Source of the DNA: DATAEY01 sp045805565
GTDB lineage: Bacteria > Actinomycetota > Thermoleophilia > Solirubrobacterales > Solirubrobacteraceae
Length of the DNA: 64,000 nucleotides
Direction of reading: 5' to 3'
Assembly (NCBI GenBank): GCA_045805565.1
Contig: JBJMKZ010000023.1
Span: forward strand, 62,001-126,000
Part shown: positions 33,924 through 43,014 of the stretch, piece after piece
How the letters are laid out: every line of letters starts with the position of its first letter
Numbering within the stretch: the stretch's first letter is position 1
Program-made: the position numbers and the translations under genes
The notes under the pieces: model-generated
The model's input: the letters and a program-made list of their open reading frames with translations, nothing else
Database searches by the model: none
Told to the model about the DNA's origin: nothing

Positions 33924-35089
33924 TGAGCACGGTCGAGCACCGCTTCGGCCCCTACGGCGGCCAGTACGTGCCCGAGACGCTGATGCCGGCGCTGGCCGAG
34001 CTCGAGCAGGCGTGGCGCTCGGCCCGCGACGATACGGCCTTCCGCTCCGAGCTGGACGGGCTTCTGCGCGACTATGCGGGCCGCCCGACGCCGCTCTACC
34101 GGGCTCGCCGGCTGTCGGAGGAGGTGGGGCATCCGGTCTACCTCAAGCGCGAGGACCTGCTCCACACCGGGGCGCACAAGCTCAACAACGCGCTCGGCCA
34201 GGCCCTGCTGGCGCGACGGATGGAGAAGCCGCGCGTGATCGCCGAGACCGGGGCGGGGCAGCATGGGGTGGCGACCGCCACCGCGTGCGCGCTGCTGGGC
34301 CTCGAGTGCATGGTGTACATGGGAACCGAGGACATGCGACGCCAGGAGCCCAACGTGCGCCGGATGGAGCTGCTGGGGGCTTCCGTGGCGCCGGTCGAGG
34401 CCGGCGCGCGCACCCTCAAGGAGGCGGTGTCGGCCGCGATTCGCGACTGGGTGACCAATGTGGAGACGACCCACTATGTGATCGGCTCGTCGGTGGGGCC
34501 GGCGCCCTATCCGGTGCTGGTTCGCGACCTGCAGCGGGTCATCGGCGACGAGGCGCGCCGCCAGTTGCTGGCCGCCGAGGGCCGGCTCCCCGACCGGGTC
34601 ATCGCCTGCGTGGGCGGCGGGTCGAACGCCATCGGGACCTTCGTCGCCTTCGTCGACGAGGCGGAGGTCGAGCTGGTCGGTGTCGAGGCAGGCGGCGAGG
34701 GACTCGACAGCGGCCGACACGGGGCGCCCCTGACCGCCGGCGGGCGCCCGGGCGTGCTGCACGGATCGATGTCGGCCGTCCTCCAGGACGAGGCCGGGCA
34801 GATCGCCGAGGCGCACTCGATTTCGGCGGGGCTCGACTACCCGGGCTCCGGTCCCGAGCATGCCCACCTGCGCGACTCGGGACGCGCCAGCTACGTGGCG
34901 GTGACCGACGCCCAGGCCATCGCCGCCTTCCGTCGCCTGGCGCAGCTCGAGGGGATCATCCCGGCGCTCGAGCCCGCCCACGCCCTGGCCTGGCTGCTCG
35001 AGAATCCCGAGGGAGACCTCGACCTGGTCTGCCTGTCGGGCCGCGGCGACAAGGACCTGGGCGAAGTGCTCGGCGATCCGCGTCGATAG
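33920..35089 (+). CDS. trpB: tryptophan synthase beta chain
   Basis: 389 residues. The PLP-dependent enzyme condenses indole with serine. The PLP lysine is Lys87 in HTGAHKLNN; the AETGAGQHGVATA loop and phosphate-binding CVGGGSNAIG are intact, and SAGLDYPGSGPEHA is typical of the TrpB1 class that pairs with TrpA. Two adjacent ATGs exist; the first overlaps the trpF stop. trpA follows after 17 bases. Confidence 0.98.
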   Translation: MMSTVEHRFGPYGGQYVPETLMPALAELEQAWRSARDDTAFRSELDGLLRDYAGRPTPLYRARRLSEEVGHPVYLKREDLLHTGAHKLNNALGQALLARRMEKPRVIAETGAGQHGVATATACALLGLECMVYMGTEDMRRQEPNVRRMELLGASVAPVEAGARTLKEAVSAAIRDWVTNVETTHYVIGSSVGPAPYPVLVRDLQRVIGDEARRQLLAAEGRLPDRVIACVGGGSNAIGTFVAFVDEAEVELVGVEAGGEGLDSGRHGAPLTAGGRPGVLHGSMSAVLQDEAGQIAEAHSISAGLDYPGSGPEHAHLRDSGRASYVAVTDAQAIAAFRRLAQLEGIIPALEPAHALAWLLENPEGDLDLVCLSGRGDKDLGEVLGDPRR

Positions 35090-35106
35090 CGTCCGGCTCC
35101 CGCGGC

Positions 35107-35892
35107 GTGAGCGGAATCGAGCGGATCGCGGCCGCCTTCGCCGGACATCCACGCCGGGCGGCGCTGATGCCCTACATGATGGGCGGGTTTCCCGACCCCG
35201 CGACGTCGCGCGCCATCGGAGAGGCGTACGCCACGGCGGGGTCGGACCTGGTGGAGCTGGGCATCCCGTTCTCCGACCCCCTGGCCGACGGCGCCGTGAT
35301 ACACGCGGCCGGGACCCGGGCGCTGCGCCAGGGCGTCACCCCGGAGGTCGTGCTGGAGTTGGCGGCACCGCTGGCGACCCGCGTTCCGGTGGTGGTCATG
35401 TGCTACGCGAACCCGATCTTCGCCCGGGGGATGGACGCTTTCGTCAGCGGGCTCGCCGCCGCCGGCGTCAGCGGCCTGATCGTGCCGGATCTCCCCATGG
35501 AGGAGGCGCCGGCGCTGCTCGAGCGCTGCGACGCCGCCGGCGTCGCGCTGGTGCCGCTGGTGGCGCCCACCACCGCCGGCGAGCGCCTCGAGGTACTGGG
35601 TTCCCGGGCGCGCGGGTTCGTCTATGCCGTCTCGCTCACCGGCACCACCGGGGAGCGCGACGCGCTGGAGGGCGGTCTGGCGGCGATGCTCGAACGGGTC
35701 AAGGCCCATACCGACGTGCCGGTGGCGGTCGGATTCGGCATCGCCACGCCCGAGCAGGCGGCGGGTGCGGCGGCGGCCGGGGCGGACGGCGTGATCGTCG
35801 GGACGCGGCTGGTACGGGCCGCGGCCGAGGCGGACGATCCACCGGCCGCAGTGGGCGAGCTGCTCGCGGCGATGGCGGAGGCGCTCAGCTAG
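35107..35892 (+). CDS. trpA: tryptophan synthase alpha chain
   Basis: 261 residues from GTG 35107. A TIM barrel that releases indole from indole-3-glycerol phosphate and channels it to TrpB. The catalytic Glu50 (DLVELGIPFSDP) and Asp61 (ADG) are present, with the GGFPDP opening and the GFGIATPEQA and GVIVGTRLV phosphate-site loops. It ends the trp pathway cluster; its TAG stop forms the start of a TAGCAT hexamer for the next small gene. Confidence 0.97.
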   Translation: MSGIERIAAAFAGHPRRAALMPYMMGGFPDPATSRAIGEAYATAGSDLVELGIPFSDPLADGAVIHAAGTRALRQGVTPEVVLELAAPLATRVPVVVMCYANPIFARGMDAFVSGLAAAGVSGLIVPDLPMEEAPALLERCDAAGVALVPLVAPTTAGERLEVLGSRARGFVYAVSLTGTTGERDALEGGLAAMLERVKAHTDVPVAVGFGIATPEQAAGAAAAGADGVIVGTRLVRAAAEADDPPAAVGELLAAMAEALS

Positions 35893-35895
35893 CAT
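35890..35895 (+). promoter_or_regulatory. -10-like element overlapping the trpA stop
   Basis: TAGCAT ends 10 nt before ATG 35906; its TAG is the trpA stop codon. Confidence 0.35.
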
Positions 35896-35905
35896 CGCGC
35901 CCCGC

Positions 35906-36076
35906 ATGGGCCTGCTCGTCGCCACCGTCCTGGGTCTGACCATCTGGATCGTGGGCTGGGCGGCGGGCGGGGCCAAGTCGTTCGACTGGTTCCTGCTGGG
36001 CCTGGCGGTGGTGGTTCTGGCCGCGACTGTCCGGGTGATCGCTCCCCACCTACCCGGCCGCAGCCCGGACGAGTAG
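35906..36076 (+). CDS. small two-helix membrane protein
   Basis: 56 residues. Two hydrophobic helices, about residues 3-20 (LLVATVLGLTIWIVGWAA) and 28-46 (WFLLGLAVVVLAATVRV), are joined by a short GGAKSFD turn, and the tail is RSPDE. It starts 14 bases after trpA on the same strand. Such single-turn membrane proteins are common and usually uncharacterised; no function is assigned. Confidence 0.6.
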   Translation: MGLLVATVLGLTIWIVGWAAGGAKSFDWFLLGLAVVVLAATVRVIAPHLPGRSPDE

Positions 36077-36124
36077 AGCGGCCCAGCCCATCGTGGATCC
36101 GCGCAGGCCGAGCCCAGGCTGACG

Positions 36125-37159
36125 ATGGCGCATATCGGGATCCTCACCGGCGGCGGCGACTGCCCGGGGCTCAACGCGGTGATCCGCGCGGTGGTCCGGC
36201 GCGCGGAGGCCCATCACCACACCGTGGTCGGCTTTCGCAACGGATGGGCCGGCGTCCTCGATGGCGACTCCGTCGAGCTCACCCACGAGAGCACCGCCGG
36301 CATCCTGCCGCGCGGCGGCACGGTGCTTGGGACGTCGCGCACCAATCCCTACGCCGAGCCGGGCGGGGGGGAGCGGATCCGCCGCACCCTGGGCGTCGAG
36401 CATGTGGACGCCCTGATCGCCATCGGCGGAGAGGACACCCTCGGGGTCGCCCGCCGCCTGGGCGGCGAGCGGGTGAACGTGGTGGGGGTTCCCAAGACGA
36501 TCGACAACGACCTCGACGGGACCGATTTCACGTTCGGGTTCCAGACCGCGGTCCAGATCGCCACCGACGCCATAGACCGTCTGCACACCACCGCCGAGTC
36601 CCACCACCGGGTGATGGTGCTGGAGGTGATGGGTCGCCACACCGGATGGATCGCCACCTACAGCGGGATGGCCGGCGGGGCGGACGCGATCCTGGTGCCC
36701 GAGCGCCCGTTCGACATCGACGAGGTGTGCGACCGCCTGCGCCGGCGCCATGGTCGTGGGCGGACCTTCTCGATCGTGGTGGTCGCCGAGGGCGCCCAGC
36801 CGGCGCCCCGCAGCGGCGTGGCCGTTCCCCAGCCCGAGGCCACGGACGCCTTCGGACACGTCCGGCTGGGGGGCATCGCGGTCGCCCTGGAGGGTGAGAT
36901 CGAGCGCCGCACGGGCTACGAGAGCCGCATGACGATTCTCGGCCACGTCCAGCGCGGCGGAAGCCCGATCGCCTTCGACCGCGTGCTGGCGACCCGCTTC
37001 GGGGTCGCCGCAGTGGACGCCGTCACGGCGGGCGAGTTCGGCCGCATGGTGGCGCTGCGAGGCACCGAGATCGTCGCCGTGGATCTGGATGACGCCCTGC
37101 GCGAGCCCAAGCGGCTGGACCCCGGGCTGTACGAGACGGCGGAGGTGTTCTTCGGATAG
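36125..37159 (+). CDS. pfp: 6-phosphofructokinase, pyrophosphate-dependent type
   Basis: 344 residues, a group-A phosphofructokinase. The opening GILTGGGDCPGLNAVIR binds the phosphoryl donor. Two positions decide donor choice: residue 104 is Asp (GGEDT) and residue 124 is Lys (PKTIDND). ATP enzymes have Gly at both, while the Asp/Lys pair marks the PPi-dependent clade, whose actinobacterial member from Amycolatopsis reads the same. The F6P site TAESHHRVMVLEVMGRHTGW is intact. The reaction would then be reversible. I see no promoter hexamer in the 48 bases upstream. Confidence 0.9.
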   Translation: MAHIGILTGGGDCPGLNAVIRAVVRRAEAHHHTVVGFRNGWAGVLDGDSVELTHESTAGILPRGGTVLGTSRTNPYAEPGGGERIRRTLGVEHVDALIAIGGEDTLGVARRLGGERVNVVGVPKTIDNDLDGTDFTFGFQTAVQIATDAIDRLHTTAESHHRVMVLEVMGRHTGWIATYSGMAGGADAILVPERPFDIDEVCDRLRRRHGRGRTFSIVVVAEGAQPAPRSGVAVPQPEATDAFGHVRLGGIAVALEGEIERRTGYESRMTILGHVQRGGSPIAFDRVLATRFGVAAVDAVTAGEFGRMVALRGTEIVAVDLDDALREPKRLDPGLYETAEVFFG

Positions 37160-37195
37160 CCCCGCCGCCGATTGCGCGCCGCGGATCGGGTGGCT

Positions 37196-37201
37196 TAGGA
37201 T
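37196..37201 (+). promoter_or_regulatory. -10 element of the branched-chain amino acid ABC operon
   Basis: TAGGAT lies 37 nt before TTG 37239. The leader of ~30 nt carries a GAGGGGGG ribosome site, so this unit is leadered, unlike many neighbours. Confidence 0.5.
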
Positions 37202-37238
37202 GCCTGCGAGTGGCAAGCACCGAGGGGGGATCCATCCA

Positions 37239-38507
37239 TTGAGACTTCGAGGTTTGGCAGTAGCTAGCGGTTGCTGCGCGCTGGCCGCCGGGATCGCGGC
37301 GTGCGGAGGCGGCGGAGGCGGGGCCGGCGGGCCGGTCAAGGGAACGACCCTGACCATCTATTCGAGCTTGCCGCTGCAGGGCACCGCGCGCGGGCAGTCA
37401 ACCGCGGTCATCGAAGGCGAGAAGCTGGCGCTCCAGAAGTTCGCCCCGGGCGGCAAGCTGGGCAAGTGGAAGATCAAGTACGTCTCGCTCGACGACTCCA
37501 CGGCCCAGAACCCGGGCACCGCCGACGAGGGCCAGACGGCGCAGAACGCCCGGCGGGCGGCGTCCGATCCGACGACGATCGCCTACCTGGGCGAGTTCAA
37601 CTCCGGCGGGACGAAGGTCTCCCTGCCGATCCTGAACAAGGCCGGGATCCCGCAGATCAGCCCGGCCAACACCTACGTCGGCCTGACCACCAACGACCCC
37701 GGGTCCGAGCCGGGCGAGCCGGACAAGTACTACCCGGCCGGCAAGCGCACGTACGCGCGCGTCGTGCCCCGCGACACCATCCAGGGCGCTGCCCTGGTTT
37801 CGGTGATGAAGGACGACTGCTGCAAGGCGGTCACGCTGTGGAACGACGGCTCGACCTACGGCGCCGGGCTCGCCCGCAACATCGAGCTGTCGGCCAAGAA
37901 GGCCGGCGTCGCGATCCAGGACAAGCAGCGCACCGACAAGAACGCCCCCAACTACCGGGCGCTCGCGGCCGCCATCAAGTCCGACTGCTTCGCCTGGTCG
38001 GGCGTGACCGGCGAGAACGGCGTCCAGGTGTTCAAGGACGCCGCGGCCGCCTGCCCGAAGTGCAAGCTCTACGGGCCGGACGGGGTGGCCGAGGAGGCCT
38101 TCACCAACCCCAAGAAGGGCGGGATCCCGGCGGACGTCGGCGCCCGCACCAAGGTGACCGTGGCCACGCTGGGCGTCAAGGACCTGCCCAAGGCGGCGCC
38201 GGTCGTCAACGCGTTCAAGGCGAGGTTCCACACCGCCACGGTGGATCCCTACGGGATCTATGGCTACGAGACGATGGCGCTGGCGCTCGACGTGCTCAAG
38301 AAGGCCGGGGCCCAGGCCAACGACCGCGGCAAGGTGATCGGCCTCCTGTTCCAGGAGAAGAACCGAAGCAGCGTGCTGGGCACCTACTCGGTCGACAAGA
38401 ACGGCGACACCACCCTGACCGACTACGGGCTCTACAAGGTCACGGGGGGCCAGCCGGTCTACGAGAAGAAGATCGTGGCCAACAAGAGCCTCATCCCTAG
38501 CGGGTAG
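37239..38507 (+). CDS. livK: branched-chain amino acid ABC transporter substrate-binding lipoprotein
   Basis: 422 residues from TTG 37239. The start is set by a GAGGGGGG ribosome site 8-9 nt upstream and by the signal peptide that follows at once: a hydrophobic segment ending in the lipobox IAAC, then a Gly run. The mature part is a type 1 periplasmic binding protein of the LivJ/LivK class (IYSSLPLQGTARGQS, YLGEFNSGGTKVSLPILNKAGIPQISPANTY). The ligand is likely a branched-chain or related amino acid. Permeases and ATPases follow on the same strand. Confidence 0.9.
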   Translation: MRLRGLAVASGCCALAAGIAACGGGGGGAGGPVKGTTLTIYSSLPLQGTARGQSTAVIEGEKLALQKFAPGGKLGKWKIKYVSLDDSTAQNPGTADEGQTAQNARRAASDPTTIAYLGEFNSGGTKVSLPILNKAGIPQISPANTYVGLTTNDPGSEPGEPDKYYPAGKRTYARVVPRDTIQGAALVSVMKDDCCKAVTLWNDGSTYGAGLARNIELSAKKAGVAIQDKQRTDKNAPNYRALAAAIKSDCFAWSGVTGENGVQVFKDAAAACPKCKLYGPDGVAEEAFTNPKKGGIPADVGARTKVTVATLGVKDLPKAAPVVNAFKARFHTATVDPYGIYGYETMALALDVLKKAGAQANDRGKVIGLLFQEKNRSSVLGTYSVDKNGDTTLTDYGLYKVTGGQPVYEKKIVANKSLIPSG

Positions 38508-38521
38508 GAACGAGTCCTCGA

Positions 38522-38550
38522 CGGGGGCGGGCCGAGCCGGCCCGCCCCCG
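38522..38550 (+). terminator. hairpin between livK and livH
   Basis: A perfect 12-bp stem, CGGGGGCGGGCC with GGCCCGCCCCCG, closes a 5-nt loop 14 bases after the livK stop. It probably ends or stabilises the binding-protein mRNA so that it is made in excess over the permeases. Confidence 0.6.
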
Positions 38551-38562
38551 CGGGCCCGAGCG

Positions 38563-38568
38563 TAGGAT
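38563..38568 (+). promoter_or_regulatory. -10 element of livH
   Basis: TAGGAT ends 10 nt before the livH ATG, right after the hairpin; a second promoter for livHMGF. Confidence 0.45.
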
Positions 38569-38578
38569 CGAAGCCGAC

Positions 38579-39643
38579 ATGGAGGCCGCCACCGTCGCCG
38601 CCAAGCCGATCACGCGCCGGCGCGGGGACGCGGTGCGCGATTTCCTGTCGCGCTATGGGCTGATTCTGTTCCTCCTCATCCTGCCGGTCTACTTCGGGCT
38701 GCGGGATCTCGGCGCGGGCAAGGGCCTCGTCCCGCTCGGCAACCTCCTGGTACAGGGTCTCTCGAACGGGGCCATCTGGGCGCTGATCGCGGTCGGCTAC
38801 ACGCTGGTCTACGGGATCATCGAGCTGATCAACTTCGCCCACGGCGACAACTTCATGATCGGCACCTTCGTGTCGTTCACGCTGTACGGCACGCTCGGGC
38901 TGGGGCTGGGGACCGGCACGCCCACTCTGGTCCTCGGCCTGCTCGCCTGCCTGGCGATCTCGATGCTGGCGTGCGCCACGACCAACGTGATGATCGAGCG
39001 GGTGGCGTATCGCCCACTGCGCAACGCGCCGAAGCTGGCGCCCCTGATCACCGCCGTTGGGTTCTCGTTCATCCTCGAGAACGTCGGGATCCTGTGGTTC
39101 GGAAGCTCCCAGTTCAGCGTCCCGGACCTGATCCGCTCCCAGCACATCCTGTTCAGCGTCGCCGGCGTGAGCATCCACAACAGCGACGTGCTGGCGGTGG
39201 CGGTGACCATCCCGCTGGTCCTGCTGCTGACGCAGTTCATCACCCGCAGCCGCATCGGGAAGGCGATGCGGGCCACCGCGCAGGACCCCGAGGCGGCGCG
39301 GCTGATGGGAATCAACGTGGACACCACCATCTCGTTCACCTTCCTCCTGGGCGGGCTGATGGCCGGGGCCGCCAGCCTGATCTACGCCCTCTACCAGACC
39401 ACGCTGTGGTACTTCTCCGGCTTCCAGGCCGGTCTGATCGCCTTCACGGCCGCGGTGATGGGCGGAATCGGGAACCTGCAGGGCGCGGTCCTCGGCGGGC
39501 TGATCATCGGCTGCATACAGCAGATCGCGGACAACGAGATCGGCGCCCAGTGGACGGCGGCGGTGGTGTTCGCCTACCTGATCATGATCATGGTGTTTCG
39601 CCCGCAGGGCCTGCTGGGCGAGGAGACCCGGGAGGCCGGATGA
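38579..39643 (+). CDS. livH: branched-chain amino acid ABC permease LivH
   Basis: 354 residues with about 8-9 membrane helices. LivH-type blocks include LSNGAIWALIAVGYTLVYGIIELINFAHGD and the EAA-like loop AMRATAQDPEAARLMGIN, with QGAVLGGLIIG near the C-terminus. The N-terminal extension before the first helix is longer than in E. coli LivH. It pairs with LivM, whose ATG overlaps the stop codon. Confidence 0.95.
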   Translation: MEAATVAAKPITRRRGDAVRDFLSRYGLILFLLILPVYFGLRDLGAGKGLVPLGNLLVQGLSNGAIWALIAVGYTLVYGIIELINFAHGDNFMIGTFVSFTLYGTLGLGLGTGTPTLVLGLLACLAISMLACATTNVMIERVAYRPLRNAPKLAPLITAVGFSFILENVGILWFGSSQFSVPDLIRSQHILFSVAGVSIHNSDVLAVAVTIPLVLLLTQFITRSRIGKAMRATAQDPEAARLMGINVDTTISFTFLLGGLMAGAASLIYALYQTTLWYFSGFQAGLIAFTAAVMGGIGNLQGAVLGGLIIGCIQQIADNEIGAQWTAAVVFAYLIMIMVFRPQGLLGEETREAG

Positions 39644-40797
39644 GCCGCCTGGGCGCAGTGCGGGAGTCGCCCCGCGCCAACCTGATCCTCGCTGTGGTGG
39701 CGCTCGGGCTGGCCGCCCTGGTGCCGTTTTTCTTCACCCCGCTGAGCGCCTTCATGAACAACGCGGTGCTGGCGCTGGCCTACGTGGTCATGGCGCTCGG
39801 CCTCAACATCGTGGTCGGCTTCGCCGGCCTGCTCGACCTCGGATACGTCGCCTTCTACGCGTTCGGCTCGTACGCGGTGGGATGGCTGGCCTCCGACTTC
39901 TTCGCCTACATCAACGGCGGCAAGGGCGTACACGTCCTGGCGCCGCAGATGCTCAGCAGCCCCGCCGGCATCCACGTGAACTTCCTTCTCATCCTCGTGG
40001 CGGCGGTCGTCATCTGCGCCGTGGTCGGGGCGCTGATCGGCCTCCCGACCCTGCGGCTGCGCGGCGACTACATCGCGATCGTGACGCTCGCGTTCGGCGA
40101 GATCATCCGGGTGTTCGCCTTCTTCGGCGACGACATCCACTTCGGAAAGCACTACCTGCTCACCAACGGCCGACAGGCGATCTCGCCGGTGGACCAGATA
40201 GACCTGCCTTTGCTCTCGCAGTTCGACTCGGCCTTCAACCTGAGGCCGTACTACTGGTTCGCGCTGGCGATGGTCGCGCTCGTGCTGTTCATCAACTTCC
40301 GGCTGCGTGACTCGCGGTTGGGGCGGGCGTGGATCGCGATCCGCGAGGACGAGGTGGCGGCGGCCTCGATGGGGGTGCCGCTGGTCAAGACCAAGCTCCT
40401 GGCCTACGCCACCGGCGGTGCGCTGGGCGGCATGGCCGGCGCCTTCCTCGGGGTCTACTACAACTCGGTCAACGCCAACCAGTTCCAGTTCGGCTTCTCG
40501 ATCTTCATCCTGGCGATGATCATCCTCGGGGGCCTGGGCTCGATCTGGGGCGTGGTGATCGGCGCCGTGGCGCTGTCGTTCATCAACACCTACCTGATCC
40601 CCTCGCTCAACGACGTCCCCGACAAGTTCGGGCTGGACTTCGACTTCACCACGCTGTCGTTCGGGATCTTCGGGTTCCTGATCGTGATCATGATGATCCT
40701 GCGCCCCGAGGGCCTGTTGCCCGAGCGAAGACGCCGCCTCGAGCTCACCGAGGGCATAGGCACCGGCGAGGAGCCGCTGTTCGAGGTGCGCGCATGA
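39640..40797 (+). CDS. livM: branched-chain amino acid ABC permease LivM
   Basis: 385 residues with about 9-10 membrane helices. Typical LivM segments are NNAVLALAYVVMALGLNIVVGFAGLLDLGYVAFYA, TLRLRGDYIAIVTLAFGEIIR and RAWIAIREDEVAAASMGV. It starts inside the livH stop (ATGA) and ends in an ATGA overlap with livG, so the permease and ATPase subunits are made stoichiometrically. Confidence 0.95.
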   Translation: MSRLGAVRESPRANLILAVVALGLAALVPFFFTPLSAFMNNAVLALAYVVMALGLNIVVGFAGLLDLGYVAFYAFGSYAVGWLASDFFAYINGGKGVHVLAPQMLSSPAGIHVNFLLILVAAVVICAVVGALIGLPTLRLRGDYIAIVTLAFGEIIRVFAFFGDDIHFGKHYLLTNGRQAISPVDQIDLPLLSQFDSAFNLRPYYWFALAMVALVLFINFRLRDSRLGRAWIAIREDEVAAASMGVPLVKTKLLAYATGGALGGMAGAFLGVYYNSVNANQFQFGFSIFILAMIILGGLGSIWGVVIGAVALSFINTYLIPSLNDVPDKFGLDFDFTTLSFGIFGFLIVIMMILRPEGLLPERRRRLELTEGIGTGEEPLFEVRA

Positions 40798-41630
40798 CCG
40801 CAGCCGAGGACGCGGTCGCTCCGGAGGCTGCGTCCCGCGCCGGCGGCGGCGCCGACAGCCGCATCCTCGAGGCATGGGGTGTGTCCAAGGCGTTCGGCGG
40901 CCTGGTAGCCGTCAGCGATGTGGACTTCTCGATCCCGCGCCGGTCGATCGTGTCGATCATCGGCCCCAACGGGGCGGGCAAGACCACGTTCTTCAACGTG
41001 CTGACCGGTCTCTACAAGCCGACCACCGGACGGATCGTGTTCGAGGGGCGCGACGTGACGGGGGAGCGACCGGACAAGGTCACCGCGCTCGGGGTCGCGC
41101 GCACGTTCCAGAACATCCGCCTGTTCGCCACCATGAGCGCGCTGGAGAACGTCCTGGTCGGCCAGCACGCGCGCATGCACGCGGGGTTGATCGGATCCAT
41201 ACTCCGGCCGCCCTGGATCGTCAGGGAGGAGCGTGTCGTCCGCGAGCGCGGCCGTGAGCTGCTGGCCTACGTCGGGCTGACCTCCAAGGCGTTCGACGAG
41301 CTGGCGGTCAACCTCTCCTACGGCGACCAGCGACGGGTGGAGATCGCCCGCGCGCTGGCCTCGGATCCCAAGCTGCTGCTGCTCGACGAGCCCACCGCGG
41401 GCATGAATCCCCAGGAGTCCGCGCGCCTGACCGGCTTCATGGAGACGCTGCGCGACGACCGCGGGCTGACCATCCTGCTCATCGAGCACGACATGCAGGT
41501 GGTCATGAACGTCTCCGAGCAGATCACCGTGCTCGACCACGGGGAGAAGATCTCCGAGGGCCTGCCCGACGACGTCCGCAGCGACCGGCGGGTGGTAGAG
41601 GCCTATCTCGGCACCCAGGGAGGGACTTGA
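40794..41630 (+). CDS. livG: branched-chain amino acid ABC ATPase LivG
   Basis: 278 residues. ABC ATPase with Walker A GPNGAGKTT, signature LSYGDQRRVEIARAL, Walker B LLLLDEPTAGMNP and switch His IEHDMQVV. A 25-residue Ala/Glu-rich N-terminal tail precedes the domain. RTFQNIRLFATMSALENVLVG is a LivG hallmark. livF follows after four bases. Confidence 0.95.
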   Translation: MTAAEDAVAPEAASRAGGGADSRILEAWGVSKAFGGLVAVSDVDFSIPRRSIVSIIGPNGAGKTTFFNVLTGLYKPTTGRIVFEGRDVTGERPDKVTALGVARTFQNIRLFATMSALENVLVGQHARMHAGLIGSILRPPWIVREERVVRERGRELLAYVGLTSKAFDELAVNLSYGDQRRVEIARALASDPKLLLLDEPTAGMNPQESARLTGFMETLRDDRGLTILLIEHDMQVVMNVSEQITVLDHGEKISEGLPDDVRSDRRVVEAYLGTQGGT

Positions 41631-41634
41631 GCCC

Positions 41635-42335
<701 letters not shown>

Positions 42336-42339
<4 letters not shown>

Positions 42340-42581
42340 CGGTGCTCGCCCTCCTGGGGGTCAAGGCCCTCTACCTCCTCTACGCCTGGCTGGCGTCGGC
42401 GATCGTCGCCTCCTACCTGTCCAAGCGAAAGGGGTACGGGGAGCGCCCCGGCCTGGCCACCGGGCTCGTGCTCTCCGCCCTCGGCGTGCTGGTCTGGCTG
42501 TTCTGGCCCGCCAAGCCGGACTCGAGCTGGAAGACGGAGGGGATCCTGCGACGACGCGGTCGCGGCGGACGATCAGGCTGA
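42336..42581 (+). CDS. small membrane protein downstream of livF
   Basis: 81 residues, starting with an ATGA overlap on livF. Two hydrophobic segments (about 3-26 and 41-57) flank a basic turn SKRKGYGERPG; the C-terminal tail is strongly basic (RRRGRGGRSG). No family is recognised. Overlap with livF suggests co-translation, but a transport role is only a guess. Confidence 0.6.
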
Positions 42582-42591
42582 TCGCGTCGCC

Positions 42592-42948
42592 GTGACGGCC
42601 GACGAGCTGCGCGCTTGGTGCCTGTCGATGCCGAGCGCCCGCGAGGAGTTCCCCTTCGCCGAGGGAATGTCGGTGTTCAAGGTCGAGGGCAAGATGTTCG
42701 CTCTCAGCCGGCTCGCGGCCGACCCGCTGCAGGTCAGCCTGAAGTGCGAGCCCGAGCTCGCGGAGCAGCTGCGTCTCACGCATCCTGCCATCCGGCCTGG
42801 CTACCACCTCAACAAGCGCCACTGGAACACGGTGACCGTCGACGGGTCGCTGGAGGACAGGATGGTCTTCGACATGATCGAGGACTCCTACGACCTGGTC
42901 GTGGACGGGCTGCCCCGCGCGGCGCGCAACCGACTCACGGGCCCGTGA
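42592..42948 (+). CDS. MmcQ/YjbR family protein
   Basis: 118 residues, GTG start. The MmcQ/YjbR fold is clear: LRAWCLSMPSAREEFPF, VFKVEGKMFAL, LKCEPELAEQLR, IRPGYHLNKRHWNTV. The family resembles a DNA-binding double-wing fold, but its cellular role is unknown. It follows the membrane protein by 10 bases, so it is likely the last gene of the liv transcript. The 66-base gap to the convergent oxidoreductase shows nothing clear. Confidence 0.88.
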   Translation: MTADELRAWCLSMPSAREEFPFAEGMSVFKVEGKMFALSRLAADPLQVSLKCEPELAEQLRLTHPAIRPGYHLNKRHWNTVTVDGSLEDRMVFDMIEDSYDLVVDGLPRAARNRLTGP

Positions 42949-43014
42949 GCCACCGGAGCCTGGGCCGACCGGACCCCTGGGGCTGACTAGCGAGGGGCTC
43001 GAGGTAGCGACGGC

